Source of the DNA: Mycolicibacter engbaekii
Lineage (GTDB): Bacteria > Actinomycetota > Actinomycetes > Mycobacteriales > Mycobacteriaceae
Reading direction: 5' to 3'
DNA: 64,000 nt
NCBI RefSeq assembly: GCF_002101585.1
Contig: NZ_LQOT01000030.1
Span: 1 to 64,000 of the forward strand
Shown: positions 39,493 to 48,076 of the stretch, one piece after another
How positions within the stretch are numbered: the stretch's first letter is position 1
Layout: the number at the start of each line of letters is the position of its first letter
Notes under the pieces: model-generated
What the model saw: the letters and a program-made list of their open reading frames with translations, nothing else
Database searches by the model: none
Told to the model about the DNA's origin: nothing
Program-made: the position numbers and the translations under genes

Positions 39493-39638
39493 GCAGCGCA
39501 ACCTACCCGTCGGCCCGGGCGGGCGTCGGCATGGGATTGCCGACCTGATGGCGAAATGCGCATTGCGGCTATTGCAACCCCTGAGGACCGGACGTATCGT
39601 CCAAAATAAAAATTCACCGTGAGTAAAAAGAGAAAACC

Positions 39639-41630
39639 ATGAGCGAGAGCGGGGGAGTGGTCGTGGAGCTGACCGGAAACGGGGCGGCGGGCGGTGCAGG
39701 CCGGACGCGCCGCTACGGCATGGCCGCCGCGGCCGTGGGCACCGCGCTGTCGCTGGTGGTGGGCGCTCCGCAGGCCCACGCCACCGCCGCCTCGCCCGCG
39801 GTCGCGTTGACGGCCACCGACGGGTTCCAGCCGGCGATCGACGCGCTGCTGGAGGTCATGAGGCAGACCGTCGAGTACGACATGGCACTGCCCTACGCGA
39901 TCCCCGGCAGCGAAGACAACGTCATGGAGATGATCCGAAACACCAACTACCAGTTGCTCAGTGCCGGGCTGTCGCGCGTGACGAATCTGTTCAACGGCGT
40001 GTTCTTCCAGTCGCCGGAGGTCATCGCGGGCAATGCCACCGAGCCCCGGCAGTACTTCGACTTCTTCACCCCGGACATCTACTACCGGGTGACCGCCGGG
40101 CTGGCGCCGGGCGCCACCTACGTGCTGCACGGCACCGTCGGGGATGGCACCGAGCACTTCGCGATCAGCACCCAGGCCGTCACCGGCGGCACGGCGCAGG
40201 CCATCGAGGATCTGGAGCTCAACGAGGGACTGGTGCTCAACCCCGACGGCAGCTTCACCGTCTACATCGGGCCGGAGGCACCGGCCGGTGCGCTGAACTT
40301 CATGGACACGACCGACGCCACCGTCGGCGGTGCCGCGACGCTGCTGATCCGCGACATCCTCGGCGACTGGGCCAAGGGCCCCGGCGCCATCACCATCCAA
40401 TGTGTCGCCGACTGCCCGCCGTTCTTCGCCATCCCCGAGGGCGGGTTCTTCCCGACCGACGATCCGGTGGCCACCACACTGGCCGGCTCCGGCGGGCTGG
40501 GCTCGGTCGACGACGTACTGACCATGCTGTTCAGCGCCTTCGCCCAGATCGTCGGCCCCTTCAACGCCCGTGCCATCGAGGGCGGGGCGTCGGTGGGCAT
40601 GAACATTCCCGCCAACACCATGCATGATCTGGGCCCGCAGACCAGCTACGGCGCCGGTCTGGCCAGCGCGGTCGTCACCGGCGGCAACTTCGACCTGGAC
40701 TCCGATGAGGCGCTGGTCATCAAGATTCCGAGCCTGGAGTCGGCCTACAGCGGCATCCAGCTGATGAACGTCTACGGCGGGGCGCTGCCCTACGTCATGG
40801 CGCAGACCACCTTGAACCACACCACCACTTTTCACGCCGACGACGGCTACACCTACTACGTCGTCAGCGGCACCAACCCGGGCGTGGCGAACTGGCTGGA
40901 CACCGGGGGCCTGTCCCGGGGCGAGATCTTCGCCCGTTTCGAGCACGTCGCCGACCCCGCAAACGCGTTGGGCCAGAGCGTGAGCGCGCAGGTGGTGCCG
41001 ATCAGCGACCTCGCCCAGTATCTGCCCGCCGGCACCCCGACCGTCAGCCCCGAGGAATTCGCCGCCGACATGACGCAGCGGGTGTTGTCCTACGGCTACG
41101 GACTGGACCTGTCCCGGATGAACGCCCAGCCGGACTGGGTGCTGCAGAACCTGCTGATGAACTCCCTGCAAGCCCTGATGGGCGAGGAGAACTACGGCGA
41201 CGTGTTCGGCGAGCAGCCGTTCACCCCGATGGCGCTGCGGTTCACCGAAGCGCTGAGCCCGGACTGGGACGCCGTGCTGCGCAGCGCCATGGACAACCCG
41301 ATGGAAAGCCTGACCGCGGTGTGGAATGCGTTGCCGCTGCTGGCCAGCAACATCAACCTGCCCGTCTCACTGTTCCTGGCGCAGACCGCCCTGTCGGTGG
41401 TGATGCCCCAGCTGCTGCTTCCGGCCATCAACGGGGTGCTCTTCGATCCCAACACCAGCCTGATGGCCGGGCTGCTCAACGCCCGTGACGATCTGGCCAC
41501 GGTGATCTTGACCGCGAACGACGACTGGCCGACCGCACTGAGCGAGCGCGCGGCCGAGCAGTGGGCGAACATGGCGGAGTTGATCGCCTCCACACCGAGC
41601 TTCGATCTCGCCGATCTGTTCGGCGGCTGA
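39639..41630 (+). CDS. Large exported DUF1214-related protein
   Basis: 663 residues with a signal sequence (basic GRTRRYGMAAAAVGTALSLVVGAPQAHA, cleavage near residue 49). The middle (about 85-480) has the alternating beta-rich, Gly/Asp/Asn-rich texture of DUF1214-like exported proteins, including a C-C pair (IQCVADCPPFF). The last 130 residues are hydrophobic helical segments (LPLLASNINLPVSLFLAQTALSVVMPQLLLPAINGVLF). The ATG at 39639 has AAAGAGA upstream in an AT-rich stretch. It is divergent from the DUF1254/1214 lipoprotein. Function unknown. Confidence 0.72.
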   Translation: MSESGGVVVELTGNGAAGGAGRTRRYGMAAAAVGTALSLVVGAPQAHATAASPAVALTATDGFQPAIDALLEVMRQTVEYDMALPYAIPGSEDNVMEMIRNTNYQLLSAGLSRVTNLFNGVFFQSPEVIAGNATEPRQYFDFFTPDIYYRVTAGLAPGATYVLHGTVGDGTEHFAISTQAVTGGTAQAIEDLELNEGLVLNPDGSFTVYIGPEAPAGALNFMDTTDATVGGAATLLIRDILGDWAKGPGAITIQCVADCPPFFAIPEGGFFPTDDPVATTLAGSGGLGSVDDVLTMLFSAFAQIVGPFNARAIEGGASVGMNIPANTMHDLGPQTSYGAGLASAVVTGGNFDLDSDEALVIKIPSLESAYSGIQLMNVYGGALPYVMAQTTLNHTTTFHADDGYTYYVVSGTNPGVANWLDTGGLSRGEIFARFEHVADPANALGQSVSAQVVPISDLAQYLPAGTPTVSPEEFAADMTQRVLSYGYGLDLSRMNAQPDWVLQNLLMNSLQALMGEENYGDVFGEQPFTPMALRFTEALSPDWDAVLRSAMDNPMESLTAVWNALPLLASNINLPVSLFLAQTALSVVMPQLLLPAINGVLFDPNTSLMAGLLNARDDLATVILTANDDWPTALSERAAEQWANMAELIASTPSFDLADLFGG

Positions 41631-41649
41631 TCCGCGGCGATACCTCTGG

Positions 41650-41722
41650 TGCCCCCGGCAGGATTCGAACCTGCGACACCGGCTTTAGGAGAGCCGTGCT
41701 CTATCCCCTGAGCTACGGGGGC
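41650..41722 (-). tRNA. tRNA-Arg (anticodon CCT)
   Basis: On the minus strand, a GCCCCCG/CGGGGGC acceptor stem, a D arm (AGCTCAGGGGATAGAGC), the anticodon stem CGGCT/AGCCG with loop CTCCTAA giving anticodon CCT (reads AGG), and a T arm GCAGGTTCGAATCCTGC. The CCA end is encoded (ACCA at 41650-41647). It starts 19 bases after the end of the exported-protein gene. No integrase or duplicated tRNA end is visible beside it. Confidence 0.95.
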
Positions 41723-41997
41723 GGGGGACCTCGACAAAGCTAGGTGTAGACAACCCGCGGGGCCGTCTCATGGTAATCGCCGATCGGGGGCCCGCGGAAT
41801 CTGGGCTCACGCCGGCCGGCGCGAGCGCGCTGGTTGGGGGACATCGGTACGCGCGGGCCACCGGAATCGAAAAAGCCGCAGGCAACCGGCGCAATCGTGG
41901 TAATACTCGACCGACCAGGCACTCTTGCCCGGTTCTCGGCGGCCGGGGCGCCCCGCGCCGACGCCGCCACATCCGCTCCGGCGGGAAGGGAGCACTC

Positions 41998-42750
41998 GTG
42001 AAGATCGCCGTCGCCGGCGGAACAGGCAAGACCGGGCGCAAAGTCGTCGAGCATCTTCGCGGCCAGGGCCACGATCCGGTGATCCTGGCCCGCGCGCACG
42101 GGGTCGACCTGCTGGCCAACACCGGAGTCGTTGCTGCACTCGAGGGCGTCGAGACCGTCATCGACGTCAGCGACTTCGCGGCCATGAACGCCAAGAAGGC
42201 GCGGGCGTCCTTTGGTACGGCGACGGCAAATCTGCTGGCTGCCGCGCAGCGCAACGGCGTCGGCCACCATGTGGTGCTGTCGATCGTCGGAGTCGACCGG
42301 GTACACACGGGCTACTACCAGGGCAAGCTGCACCAGGAGGAATTGGTCAAGGCCGGCCCCATCGCGTGGACCATCCTGCGGGCCACCCAGTTTCACGAAT
42401 TCGCCGACCAGGTCCTGAATCAGGTCCCAGGGCCTGTGGCGCTGGTCCCCAGAATGCAGTCGCAGCCCATTGCCGTCAGCGAGGTGGCTGTCCACCTGTG
42501 CGAGCTGGCAGTCGGGGCACCGCAGCAGATGGCGCCCGAGATTGCCGGGCCGCGCGTCGAATCGGTTGTCGACATGGCCCGGCAGCTCATCCGGCACCGT
42601 GGCCGGCACCGGCCGGTGATTCCGCTGCCGGTACCCGGCGCCGCCGGAAAAGCCATGGCCCACGGTGGCCTGTTGCCCACCGGGCCCGGCCCGCGGGGCA
42701 AGCAGACCTACGCCGAGTGGCTGGCCGCGTTGCCCCCGGAAGAAAGGTGA
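41998..42750 (+). CDS. NmrA-like NAD(P)-binding oxidoreductase
   Basis: 250 residues with an N-terminal Rossmann motif (IAVAGGTGKTGRKVVEHL). There is no SDR catalytic YxxxK at the usual place, typical of NmrA/HSCARG or quinone-oxidoreductase-like atypical SDRs. GGGAAGGGAG six bases before the GTG at 41998 decides the start, although the frame is open from 41770. The 275 bases between the tRNA and this gene hold no gene. It is the first gene of an operon with a small membrane protein and a GMC oxidoreductase. Confidence 0.82.
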   Translation: MKIAVAGGTGKTGRKVVEHLRGQGHDPVILARAHGVDLLANTGVVAALEGVETVIDVSDFAAMNAKKARASFGTATANLLAAAQRNGVGHHVVLSIVGVDRVHTGYYQGKLHQEELVKAGPIAWTILRATQFHEFADQVLNQVPGPVALVPRMQSQPIAVSEVAVHLCELAVGAPQQMAPEIAGPRVESVVDMARQLIRHRGRHRPVIPLPVPGAAGKAMAHGGLLPTGPGPRGKQTYAEWLAALPPEER

Positions 42751-42757
42751 CCCGGCC

Positions 42758-43186
42758 GTGAACCGCACCGTGCATCGCCTCGCTCTGAGCTTCCTGACGT
42801 TCTTCGGTTTCGGCTTGGGCCTGTGGGCCTACGCGGCTCCGCTGCACTGGTACGAGACGTTTCCCGGGATGGGGATGACGTGGTTGCCGGTGCTCGGCCC
42901 CTACAACGAGCATCTGGTGAAGGACGTGGGCTCGGCGTTGCTGGGGCTGGGCGTGCTCAGTGCCGCGGCGCTCTACTACCTGAGCAACCGCGCCGTGGTG
43001 GTGATCGCGGGGCTGAGCTGGTCGACTTTCAATGTGCTGCACCTGATCTACCACTTGGGCATGCTGCACATGTACGGTGCGCGCGACGCGGTGCTCAACG
43101 CGGTGGGCCTGAGCCTGCTCGCGGTGGTGTCGCTTGTGCTGCTGGTGCCCGCACGCCGGGACGCCGAGGTGTTGAGCCGCCCATGA
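42758..43186 (+). CDS. Small integral membrane protein
   Basis: 142 residues with four hydrophobic helices (about 8-28, 52-72, 78-95 and 108-130) and conserved-looking aromatic loops (LHWYETFPGMGMTWLP, YNEHLVKDVG). The GTG start at 42758 lies seven bases after the previous stop, and its own stop overlaps the next start (ATGA). The loop resembles small DoxX-like membrane proteins, but no family can be assigned with confidence. Confidence 0.7.
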   Translation: MNRTVHRLALSFLTFFGFGLGLWAYAAPLHWYETFPGMGMTWLPVLGPYNEHLVKDVGSALLGLGVLSAAALYYLSNRAVVVIAGLSWSTFNVLHLIYHLGMLHMYGARDAVLNAVGLSLLAVVSLVLLVPARRDAEVLSRP

Positions 43187-44859
43187 CCTATGACTACGAC
43201 GTTGTGGTGATCGGCTCGGGTTTCGGCGGCAGCGTGGCGGCGTTGCGCCTGACCGAGAAGGGTTATCGCGTCGCGGTGTTGGATATGGGGCGCCGGTGGG
43301 CGCCCACCGACTTCCCGCCCAACAATTGGCACGTCCGCAAAGCGATGTGGGCGCCGAAACTGGGATGCTTCGGACCCCAACGTCTGACGGTGCTGGGTAA
43401 GACGTTCATCGCCAGCGCCGTCGGCGTCGGCGGCGGATCGTTGATCTACGGCAACACCCTCTACGAACCGCTGGAGCGGTTCTTCACCGACCCGCAGTGG
43501 GCGCACATCACCGATTGGCGCGCGGAGCTGGCGCCGTATTACGAACAGGCCCGCCGGATGCTGGGGGTGACCCCCACCCCGCACACCACCCCGGCAGACG
43601 AGGTGTTGCGGGCGGTGGCCCGCGATCTGGGCGTCGAAGACACCTATCACCCCACCAACGTGGGCGTGTTCTTCGGCGACGAACCGGGTAAGACCGTCGC
43701 GGATCCGTTCTTCGGCGGGGCGGGTCCCGAGCGCGCCGGATGTATCGGCTGTGCCCAGTGCTTCACCGGGTGCCCGCACAACGCCAAGAACACCACCGAG
43801 ACCAACTACCTGTATCTGGCCGAGCGCGCCGGCGCCCAGATCCATGCGATGACCACGGTCACCGATGTGCGCCCGTCCGGCGAGGGCTACGTGGTCAGCA
43901 CCGTGCGCACCGGCCGGTGGGTGCGCAAGGCGCGGCGCGATTTCACCGCGGGTCAGGTGGTGTTCGCCGCGGCCGCACTGGGCACCCAGCGCCTGTTGCA
44001 CAAGCTGCGCGACACCGGGTCGCTGCCGCACCTGTCGCCGCGCCTGGGTGAGCTGACCCGCACCAACTCCGAAGAGGTACCGGTGGTGTTCACCCCCGAC
44101 CGTGACGACTTCGCTCAGGGTGTGGCGATTACCTCGTCGATCCACCCCGAGGTCAACACCCACGTGGAGGTGTGCCGCTACGGCAAGGGATCCAATCTGC
44201 TGTCGATGATGGGCACCCACCTGATCGACGGCGGTCCGTGGCGCTTCGCCCGGTTGATGCTGACCATCGCACGCCATCCGATGATGCTGCTGCACAGCAT
44301 GTTCCCCCGTAATGCCTCGGCGCATTCGATCATCGTGCTGGTGATGCAGTCACTGGACAACTCGCTGACCACCTACCGCAAACGCGGCCTGTTCGGCACG
44401 CGCATGACGGCGAAACAGGGTGTGGGCGAACCAAACCCAGACTGGATTCCGCTGGCTCATGACGTGGCGCGCCGGATGGCCGAGAAGGTCGGCGGGATGG
44501 CCGGCGGAACCTACCTCGACGCGCTCAACATCCCGCTGACGGCGCATTTCATCGGCGGCTGCCCGATCGGGGACTCGGCGGACTCCGGTGTCATCGACCC
44601 CTACCAGCGGACCTACGGGCACCCCGGTCTGCACATCGTGGACGGGTCGGCGATCACCGCCAACCTGGGGGTGAACCCCTCGTTCACCATCACCGCGCAG
44701 GCTGAACGGGCGATGGCGTTGTGGCCCAACAACGGAGACCCGGATCCCCGGCCGCCGCTGGGGCAGCCCTACCGGCGCATCGCACCGGTGGCACCGCGCA
44801 ACCCGGCGGTGCCCGCCAGTGCCCCCGGCGCGCTTCGGCTGCCGTTGTCGCCGGCGTGA
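43183..44859 (+). CDS. GMC-type/cholesterol-oxidase-like FAD oxidoreductase
   Basis: 558 residues. The FAD motif is VVVIGSGFGGSVAALRL (residues 7-23). A cysteine-rich stretch CIGCAQCFTGC followed by PHNAKNTTETNYL is the hallmark of the ChoD-like branch. The C-terminal segment HIVDGSAITANLGVNPSFTITAQAERA closes the flavin site. Such enzymes oxidise sterols or other alcohols. Cholesterol is only a possibility. It overlaps the small membrane gene by ATGA. Confidence 0.85.
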   Translation: MTYDYDVVVIGSGFGGSVAALRLTEKGYRVAVLDMGRRWAPTDFPPNNWHVRKAMWAPKLGCFGPQRLTVLGKTFIASAVGVGGGSLIYGNTLYEPLERFFTDPQWAHITDWRAELAPYYEQARRMLGVTPTPHTTPADEVLRAVARDLGVEDTYHPTNVGVFFGDEPGKTVADPFFGGAGPERAGCIGCAQCFTGCPHNAKNTTETNYLYLAERAGAQIHAMTTVTDVRPSGEGYVVSTVRTGRWVRKARRDFTAGQVVFAAAALGTQRLLHKLRDTGSLPHLSPRLGELTRTNSEEVPVVFTPDRDDFAQGVAITSSIHPEVNTHVEVCRYGKGSNLLSMMGTHLIDGGPWRFARLMLTIARHPMMLLHSMFPRNASAHSIIVLVMQSLDNSLTTYRKRGLFGTRMTAKQGVGEPNPDWIPLAHDVARRMAEKVGGMAGGTYLDALNIPLTAHFIGGCPIGDSADSGVIDPYQRTYGHPGLHIVDGSAITANLGVNPSFTITAQAERAMALWPNNGDPDPRPPLGQPYRRIAPVAPRNPAVPASAPGALRLPLSPA

Positions 44860-44895
44860 CTGCGGCGATGCGGAGCGGCCCCGCTCGGCGATATC

Positions 44896-44904
44896 GTTGT
44901 CAAC
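44896..44904. promoter_or_regulatory. Short palindrome before the MarR gene
   Basis: GTTG-T-CAAC ends five bases before the MarR ATG, on top of the likely promoter of a leaderless transcript. It could be an autoregulatory operator. It is short and lacks independent support. Confidence 0.3.
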
Positions 44905-44908
44905 TGTC

Positions 44909-45391
44909 ATGAGACCCGATGAGGACGCCGCTGGCCGAGCCGCGCTTGAGTGGCTGATGTCGGCTGATCTGCGGGAGCTGGCCGCCGAATCCGAACACAT
45001 CTCGCAGCGTTTCGCCGGCTCCCACGACGTGCGCCCGACCGACTTCCGTGCCCTGCTGCACATCATGGTCGCCGAGACTGCCGGAACCCCAATCAGTCCC
45101 GGTGAGCTGCGTCAACGGCTGGGACTCTCGGGTGCGGCCATCACCTATCTCGTCGACCGTCTCATCGCGTCCGGTCACGTGCGGCGTGAGGCGCATGCAT
45201 CCGATCGGCGCAAGGTCACGTTGCGCTATGCCGAGCTGGGTTTGGACACCGCCCGCGCGTTTTTCGCGCCGTTGCAGGCGCACACGCATCAAGCGCTGGC
45301 GGAGATCTCCGATGCCGACCTCCAGACCGCCCATCGCGTCTTCACCGCCCTGATCGCGGCGATGCGGCAGTTCCAGTCCGAACTGGATTGA
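44909..45391 (+). CDS. MarR family transcriptional regulator
   Basis: 160 residues. The winged helix includes TPISPGELRQRLGLSGAAITYLVDRLIASGHVRREAHASDRRKVTLRY (helix-turn-helix plus wing). Dimerisation helices flank it. The ATG at 44909 has no Shine-Dalgarno, so a leaderless transcript is likely. Position suggests control of the photolyase/SOUL/TspO genes downstream or of the GMC operon upstream. MarR proteins typically respond to phenolic or oxidant ligands. The M. tuberculosis MarR gene Rv0880 is missing at its usual site in this window, but whether this is a relocated homologue is unknown. Confidence 0.85.
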   Translation: MRPDEDAAGRAALEWLMSADLRELAAESEHISQRFAGSHDVRPTDFRALLHIMVAETAGTPISPGELRQRLGLSGAAITYLVDRLIASGHVRREAHASDRRKVTLRYAELGLDTARAFFAPLQAHTHQALAEISDADLQTAHRVFTALIAAMRQFQSELD

Positions 45392-45450
45392 CGGGGGTGT
45401 CCGGTCCATCGGACGGCGCGCTGCGCTGATTCGCGGGGCAAGATGGGCAG

Positions 45451-46791
45451 ATGCCGGCCCTGCTGTGGTACCGCCGTGATCTGCGCGTCGGCGACCTGCC
45501 GTCACTGTCGGCGGCGCTCGCGCACGACGCGGAGGTGCTCGCCTGTTTCGTCCTGGACCCACGCCTTGAGGCCTCCGCGGGGCAACGCCGGCTCCAGTAC
45601 CTGGCCCAGTGCCTGCGGAGCCTTCGCGAGGACCTGGGCGGCCGGCTGTTGGTGACCCGCGGATCCCCGCAGGAGCGGATCCCGCGAATCGCCGCCGAAC
45701 TCGGGGCTACGGCTGTGCATGTGTCGGAGGACTTCACGCCGTACGGCCGGCGTCGCGACGCGCAGGTGGCCGCCGCGCTCGGCGAGGTCCCCCTGGTCGC
45801 CACCGGATCGCCGTACCTGGTCTCCCCGGGGCGGGTCTGCAAAGACGACGGCACCCCCTACCGGGTATTCACCCCGTTCTTTCGCCGGTGGCGTGAACAC
45901 GGCTGGCGCCGCCCGGCCGGCTTGCCGCCGGTGCACTGGATCGATCCGCTGGACCTGCCCGGCAAGACAGCGTTCCCGGTGGAGATCCCGGAATTCGGTG
46001 GGCGCGCTGATTTTCCGGCGGGGGAGGCTGCCGCGCGCGAGCACTGGGCGGCCTTTGTGGCCGGTGAGCTGCACCGGTACGCCCAGGATCGCGATCGGCC
46101 CGACCGCGACGGGTCAAGCCGGATGTCGGCCCACCTGAAATTCGGCACCATCCACCCCCGCACCATGGCCGCCGATCTCAACCCAGCGAATCCGGGGGCC
46201 GTCGCCTATCTGCGGCAGCTGGCCTTCCGGGACTTCTACGCCGCGGTGCTGTATCGCTGGCCGGGCAGTTTGTGGGCCAACTGGAATCGCGAGTTCGACG
46301 GCATCCAGACCGATACCGATACCGAGGCGTGCCGCCGGTTCGAGCGCTGGAAAGCGGGCCAGACGGGCTTTCCCATCGTCGACGCGGGCATGCGTGAGCT
46401 GCTCGCCACCGGGTTCATGCACAACCGGGTCCGCATGATCGCCGCCTCGTTCCTGGTCAAGGACCTGCACCTGCCCTGGCAATGGGGCGCCCGGTGGTTT
46501 CTGGACCAGCTGCTCGACGGGGATATGGCTAATAACCAGCACGGCTGGCAGTGGTGCGCAGGCTGCGGAACCGATGCGGCGCCCTACTTCCGGGTGTTCA
46601 ACCCGACGCTGCAGGGACGCAAGTTCGATCCGGACGGCGACTACATTCGCCGCTGGGTGCCCGAGCTCGCCGACGTCGCCGATCCGCACCTGGTGCGGGG
46701 GGCGGCGCCGCCGGGTTACCCCAAACCGCTGGTGGATCACCGCGAAGAACGGGCGGAGGCGCTGCGCCGCTACCAGCGGATCAGCGGCTAG
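45451..46791 (+). CDS. phrB: Deoxyribodipyrimidine photolyase (class I, cryptochrome/photolyase family)
   Basis: 446 residues. The N-terminal antenna domain begins LLWYRRDLRVGDLPSL. The C-terminal FAD domain contains FPIVDAGMRELLATGFMHNRVRMIAASFLVKDL, DGDMANNQHGWQWCAGCGTDAAPYFRVFNP and QGRKFDPDGDYIRRWVPEL, the diagnostic photolyase segments with the electron-transfer tryptophans. It repairs cyclobutane dimers with blue light. The ATG at 45451 begins exactly at the conserved start. It is followed by SOUL and TspO genes, a grouping typical of light/porphyrin stress. Confidence 0.93.
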   Translation: MPALLWYRRDLRVGDLPSLSAALAHDAEVLACFVLDPRLEASAGQRRLQYLAQCLRSLREDLGGRLLVTRGSPQERIPRIAAELGATAVHVSEDFTPYGRRRDAQVAAALGEVPLVATGSPYLVSPGRVCKDDGTPYRVFTPFFRRWREHGWRRPAGLPPVHWIDPLDLPGKTAFPVEIPEFGGRADFPAGEAAAREHWAAFVAGELHRYAQDRDRPDRDGSSRMSAHLKFGTIHPRTMAADLNPANPGAVAYLRQLAFRDFYAAVLYRWPGSLWANWNREFDGIQTDTDTEACRRFERWKAGQTGFPIVDAGMRELLATGFMHNRVRMIAASFLVKDLHLPWQWGARWFLDQLLDGDMANNQHGWQWCAGCGTDAAPYFRVFNPTLQGRKFDPDGDYIRRWVPELADVADPHLVRGAAPPGYPKPLVDHREERAEALRRYQRISG

Positions 46792-46832
46792 CACGGCACC
46801 CCCGCCGTCCATCTGATAATTCACCGATTGAA

Positions 46833-46873
46833 TAGTTAACTAATTGAACTACTACCCCGGGGCGAGCTACAGT
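46833..46873 (+). promoter_or_regulatory. Promoter and operator-like palindrome of the SOUL-tspO unit
   Basis: A TTGAAC -35 (46844-46849) and TACAGT -10 (46868-46873) separated by 18 bases form a reasonable housekeeping-type promoter. Next to the -35 sits the perfect palindrome TAGTTAACTA (46833-46842), flanked by ATTGAA direct repeats. Such AGTT/AACT palindromes are often MarR sites, and a MarR gene lies 1.5 kb upstream. The link is inferred. Confidence 0.45.
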
Positions 46874-46909
46874 GGAAGCTCTAGGGGAGACGACGCGGAG
46901 GGGGCCACG

Positions 46910-46939
46910 TTGAGTAATCAAAGGCAGCGGCCGCTATGA
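46910..46939 (+). CDS. Nine-residue leader peptide coupled to the SOUL gene
   Basis: TTG at 46910 follows GGAGGGGG by five bases, the best Shine-Dalgarno in the neighbourhood. It opens the frame MSNQRQRPL, whose TGA overlaps the SOUL ATG (ATGA). The SOUL start itself lacks a good ribosome-binding site, so termination-reinitiation coupling is plausible. Confidence 0.5.
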   Translation: MSNQRQRPL

Positions 46940-47571
46940 GTGGGCCGTTCGGGATGATCGGTGCGGCCTTCGAGGCCGTCGGGTCGGTGGTGGGGTGCCG
47001 ATCGGGCACTGAGGAGCCCGACCACACCGTGGAGCAGCGACTGGGTTCTGTCGAAATCCGGCGCTACCACGAACGCGTCGTGGCGCAGACGGTCGTCACC
47101 GGTGATGAGGAGTCGGTCCGCAACGTCGGCTTTCGCCGGCTAGCCGGCTACATTTTCGGGCGCAACCGCTCGCGGACGAAATTGGCGATGACCGCCCCCG
47201 TTGCTCAAGGGACTGCCGCAGGCGAGCGCATCGCCATGACGGCCCCGGTGGCCCAGCAATCCACTGCCCCGGGGCAATGGGTGATCCGCTTCTTTCTGCC
47301 GGCCGACGTCAGCCTGGAAACGGCGCCGGAGCCCGACAATCCGGCGGTGCAGCTGGCCCGGGTGCCTGCCGAGACCGTCGCGGTGTACCGGTTTTCCGGC
47401 GATCGCGGACGCCGTGCCGTCGAGTCGCACCGCGCCAAGTTGCTGAACGCCTTGAAAGACACGGAATTTGAGCCAGCCGGGCCACCGCAGGCATGGTTCT
47501 ACGATCCGCCCTGGACGCTTCCGATGTTTCGCCGCAACGAGATTGCGGTATCTGTCACGAAAAACAGCTGA
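46936..47571 (+). CDS. SOUL haem-binding family protein
   Basis: 211 residues: a short hydrophobic N-terminus, then the SOUL/HEBP beta-barrel (VEQRLGSVEIRRYHERVVAQTVV ... FRRLAGYIFGRNRSRTKLAMTAPV and FYDPPWTLPMFRRNEIAV). Family members bind haem or porphyrins. The MTAPV segment occurs twice (TKLAMTAPVAQ and ERIAMTAPVAQ), spaced 19 residues apart, as is common in the family. It lies 16 bases before tspO, so porphyrin handling is the likely theme. Confidence 0.86.
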   Translation: MSGPFGMIGAAFEAVGSVVGCRSGTEEPDHTVEQRLGSVEIRRYHERVVAQTVVTGDEESVRNVGFRRLAGYIFGRNRSRTKLAMTAPVAQGTAAGERIAMTAPVAQQSTAPGQWVIRFFLPADVSLETAPEPDNPAVQLARVPAETVAVYRFSGDRGRRAVESHRAKLLNALKDTEFEPAGPPQAWFYDPPWTLPMFRRNEIAVSVTKNS

Positions 47572-47587
47572 CCTTCAAAGGAGTAAC

Positions 47588-48076
47588 GTGCGCATCTCCA
47601 CTCTGCTCGGAACCGGCGCAGCGGTAACCGCCACGGCCGTCGCCGGATCTGCTGCGACCACGCCGGAGGTCAAAGCCGATTGGTACGAGCGTCTTTCCAA
47701 GCCCCCGTATCAGCCGCCGCCGCAGGTCTTCCCCGTGGTCTGGCCGGCGCTCTACACCGACATCGCCGTCGTCTCGGCAAGCGCCATCGACGAATTGCAC
47801 GCACGCGGCGAGTCGGGCAAACAGCGCTCCTACATCGTCGCGCTGATCGTCAACCTGCTGCTCAACGCGGGCTGGTCGTGGGTGTTCTTCAAAGGGCGGC
47901 GATTCGGCTCCTCGGCCGTGGTCAGCGCGGCGCTGGCGGCCAGCAGCGCCGATCTGGCGCGCCGGGCCATCGCTGTGCGGGGTGCGCGCGCGGTACCGCT
48001 GGTGCTCTACCCCTTGTGGTGCACTTTCGCCACCGTGTTGAGCGGGCACATCGCGATACTCAACCGCCGTCGCTAG
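47588..48076 (+). CDS. TspO/MBR family tryptophan-rich sensory protein
   Basis: 162 residues with five membrane helices. It shows the family motifs WYERLSKPPYQPPPQVFPVVWPALYTDI and NLLLNAGWSWVFFKGRRFGSS. TspO binds porphyrins and is linked to oxidative stress and photo-oxidative degradation of protoporphyrin. AAAGGAG shortly before the GTG at 47588 decides the start. It is translated with the SOUL gene and convergent with the epimerase gene, with which it overlaps by 17 bases. Confidence 0.88.
   Translation: MRISTLLGTGAAVTATAVAGSAATTPEVKADWYERLSKPPYQPPPQVFPVVWPALYTDIAVVSASAIDELHARGESGKQRSYIVALIVNLLLNAGWSWVFFKGRRFGSSAVVSAALAASSADLARRAIAVRGARAVPLVLYPLWCTFATVLSGHIAILNRRR

Noticed and set aside
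41911..41916. CCGACC upstream of the NmrA-like gene
   Set aside because: No CCGAAT follows at 15-17 bases and the spacing to the GTG is wrong, so it was not counted as a SigK-like promoter.
41647..41997. tRNA-Arg as attachment site for an integrated element
   Set aside because: No integrase and no second copy of the tRNA 3' end was seen in the window, so no island boundary can be claimed.
45395..45445. CCGGTCC/GGACGG hairpin between the MarR and photolyase genes as terminator
   Set aside because: The stem is short and imperfect with no T-run, so neither terminator nor operator can be supported.
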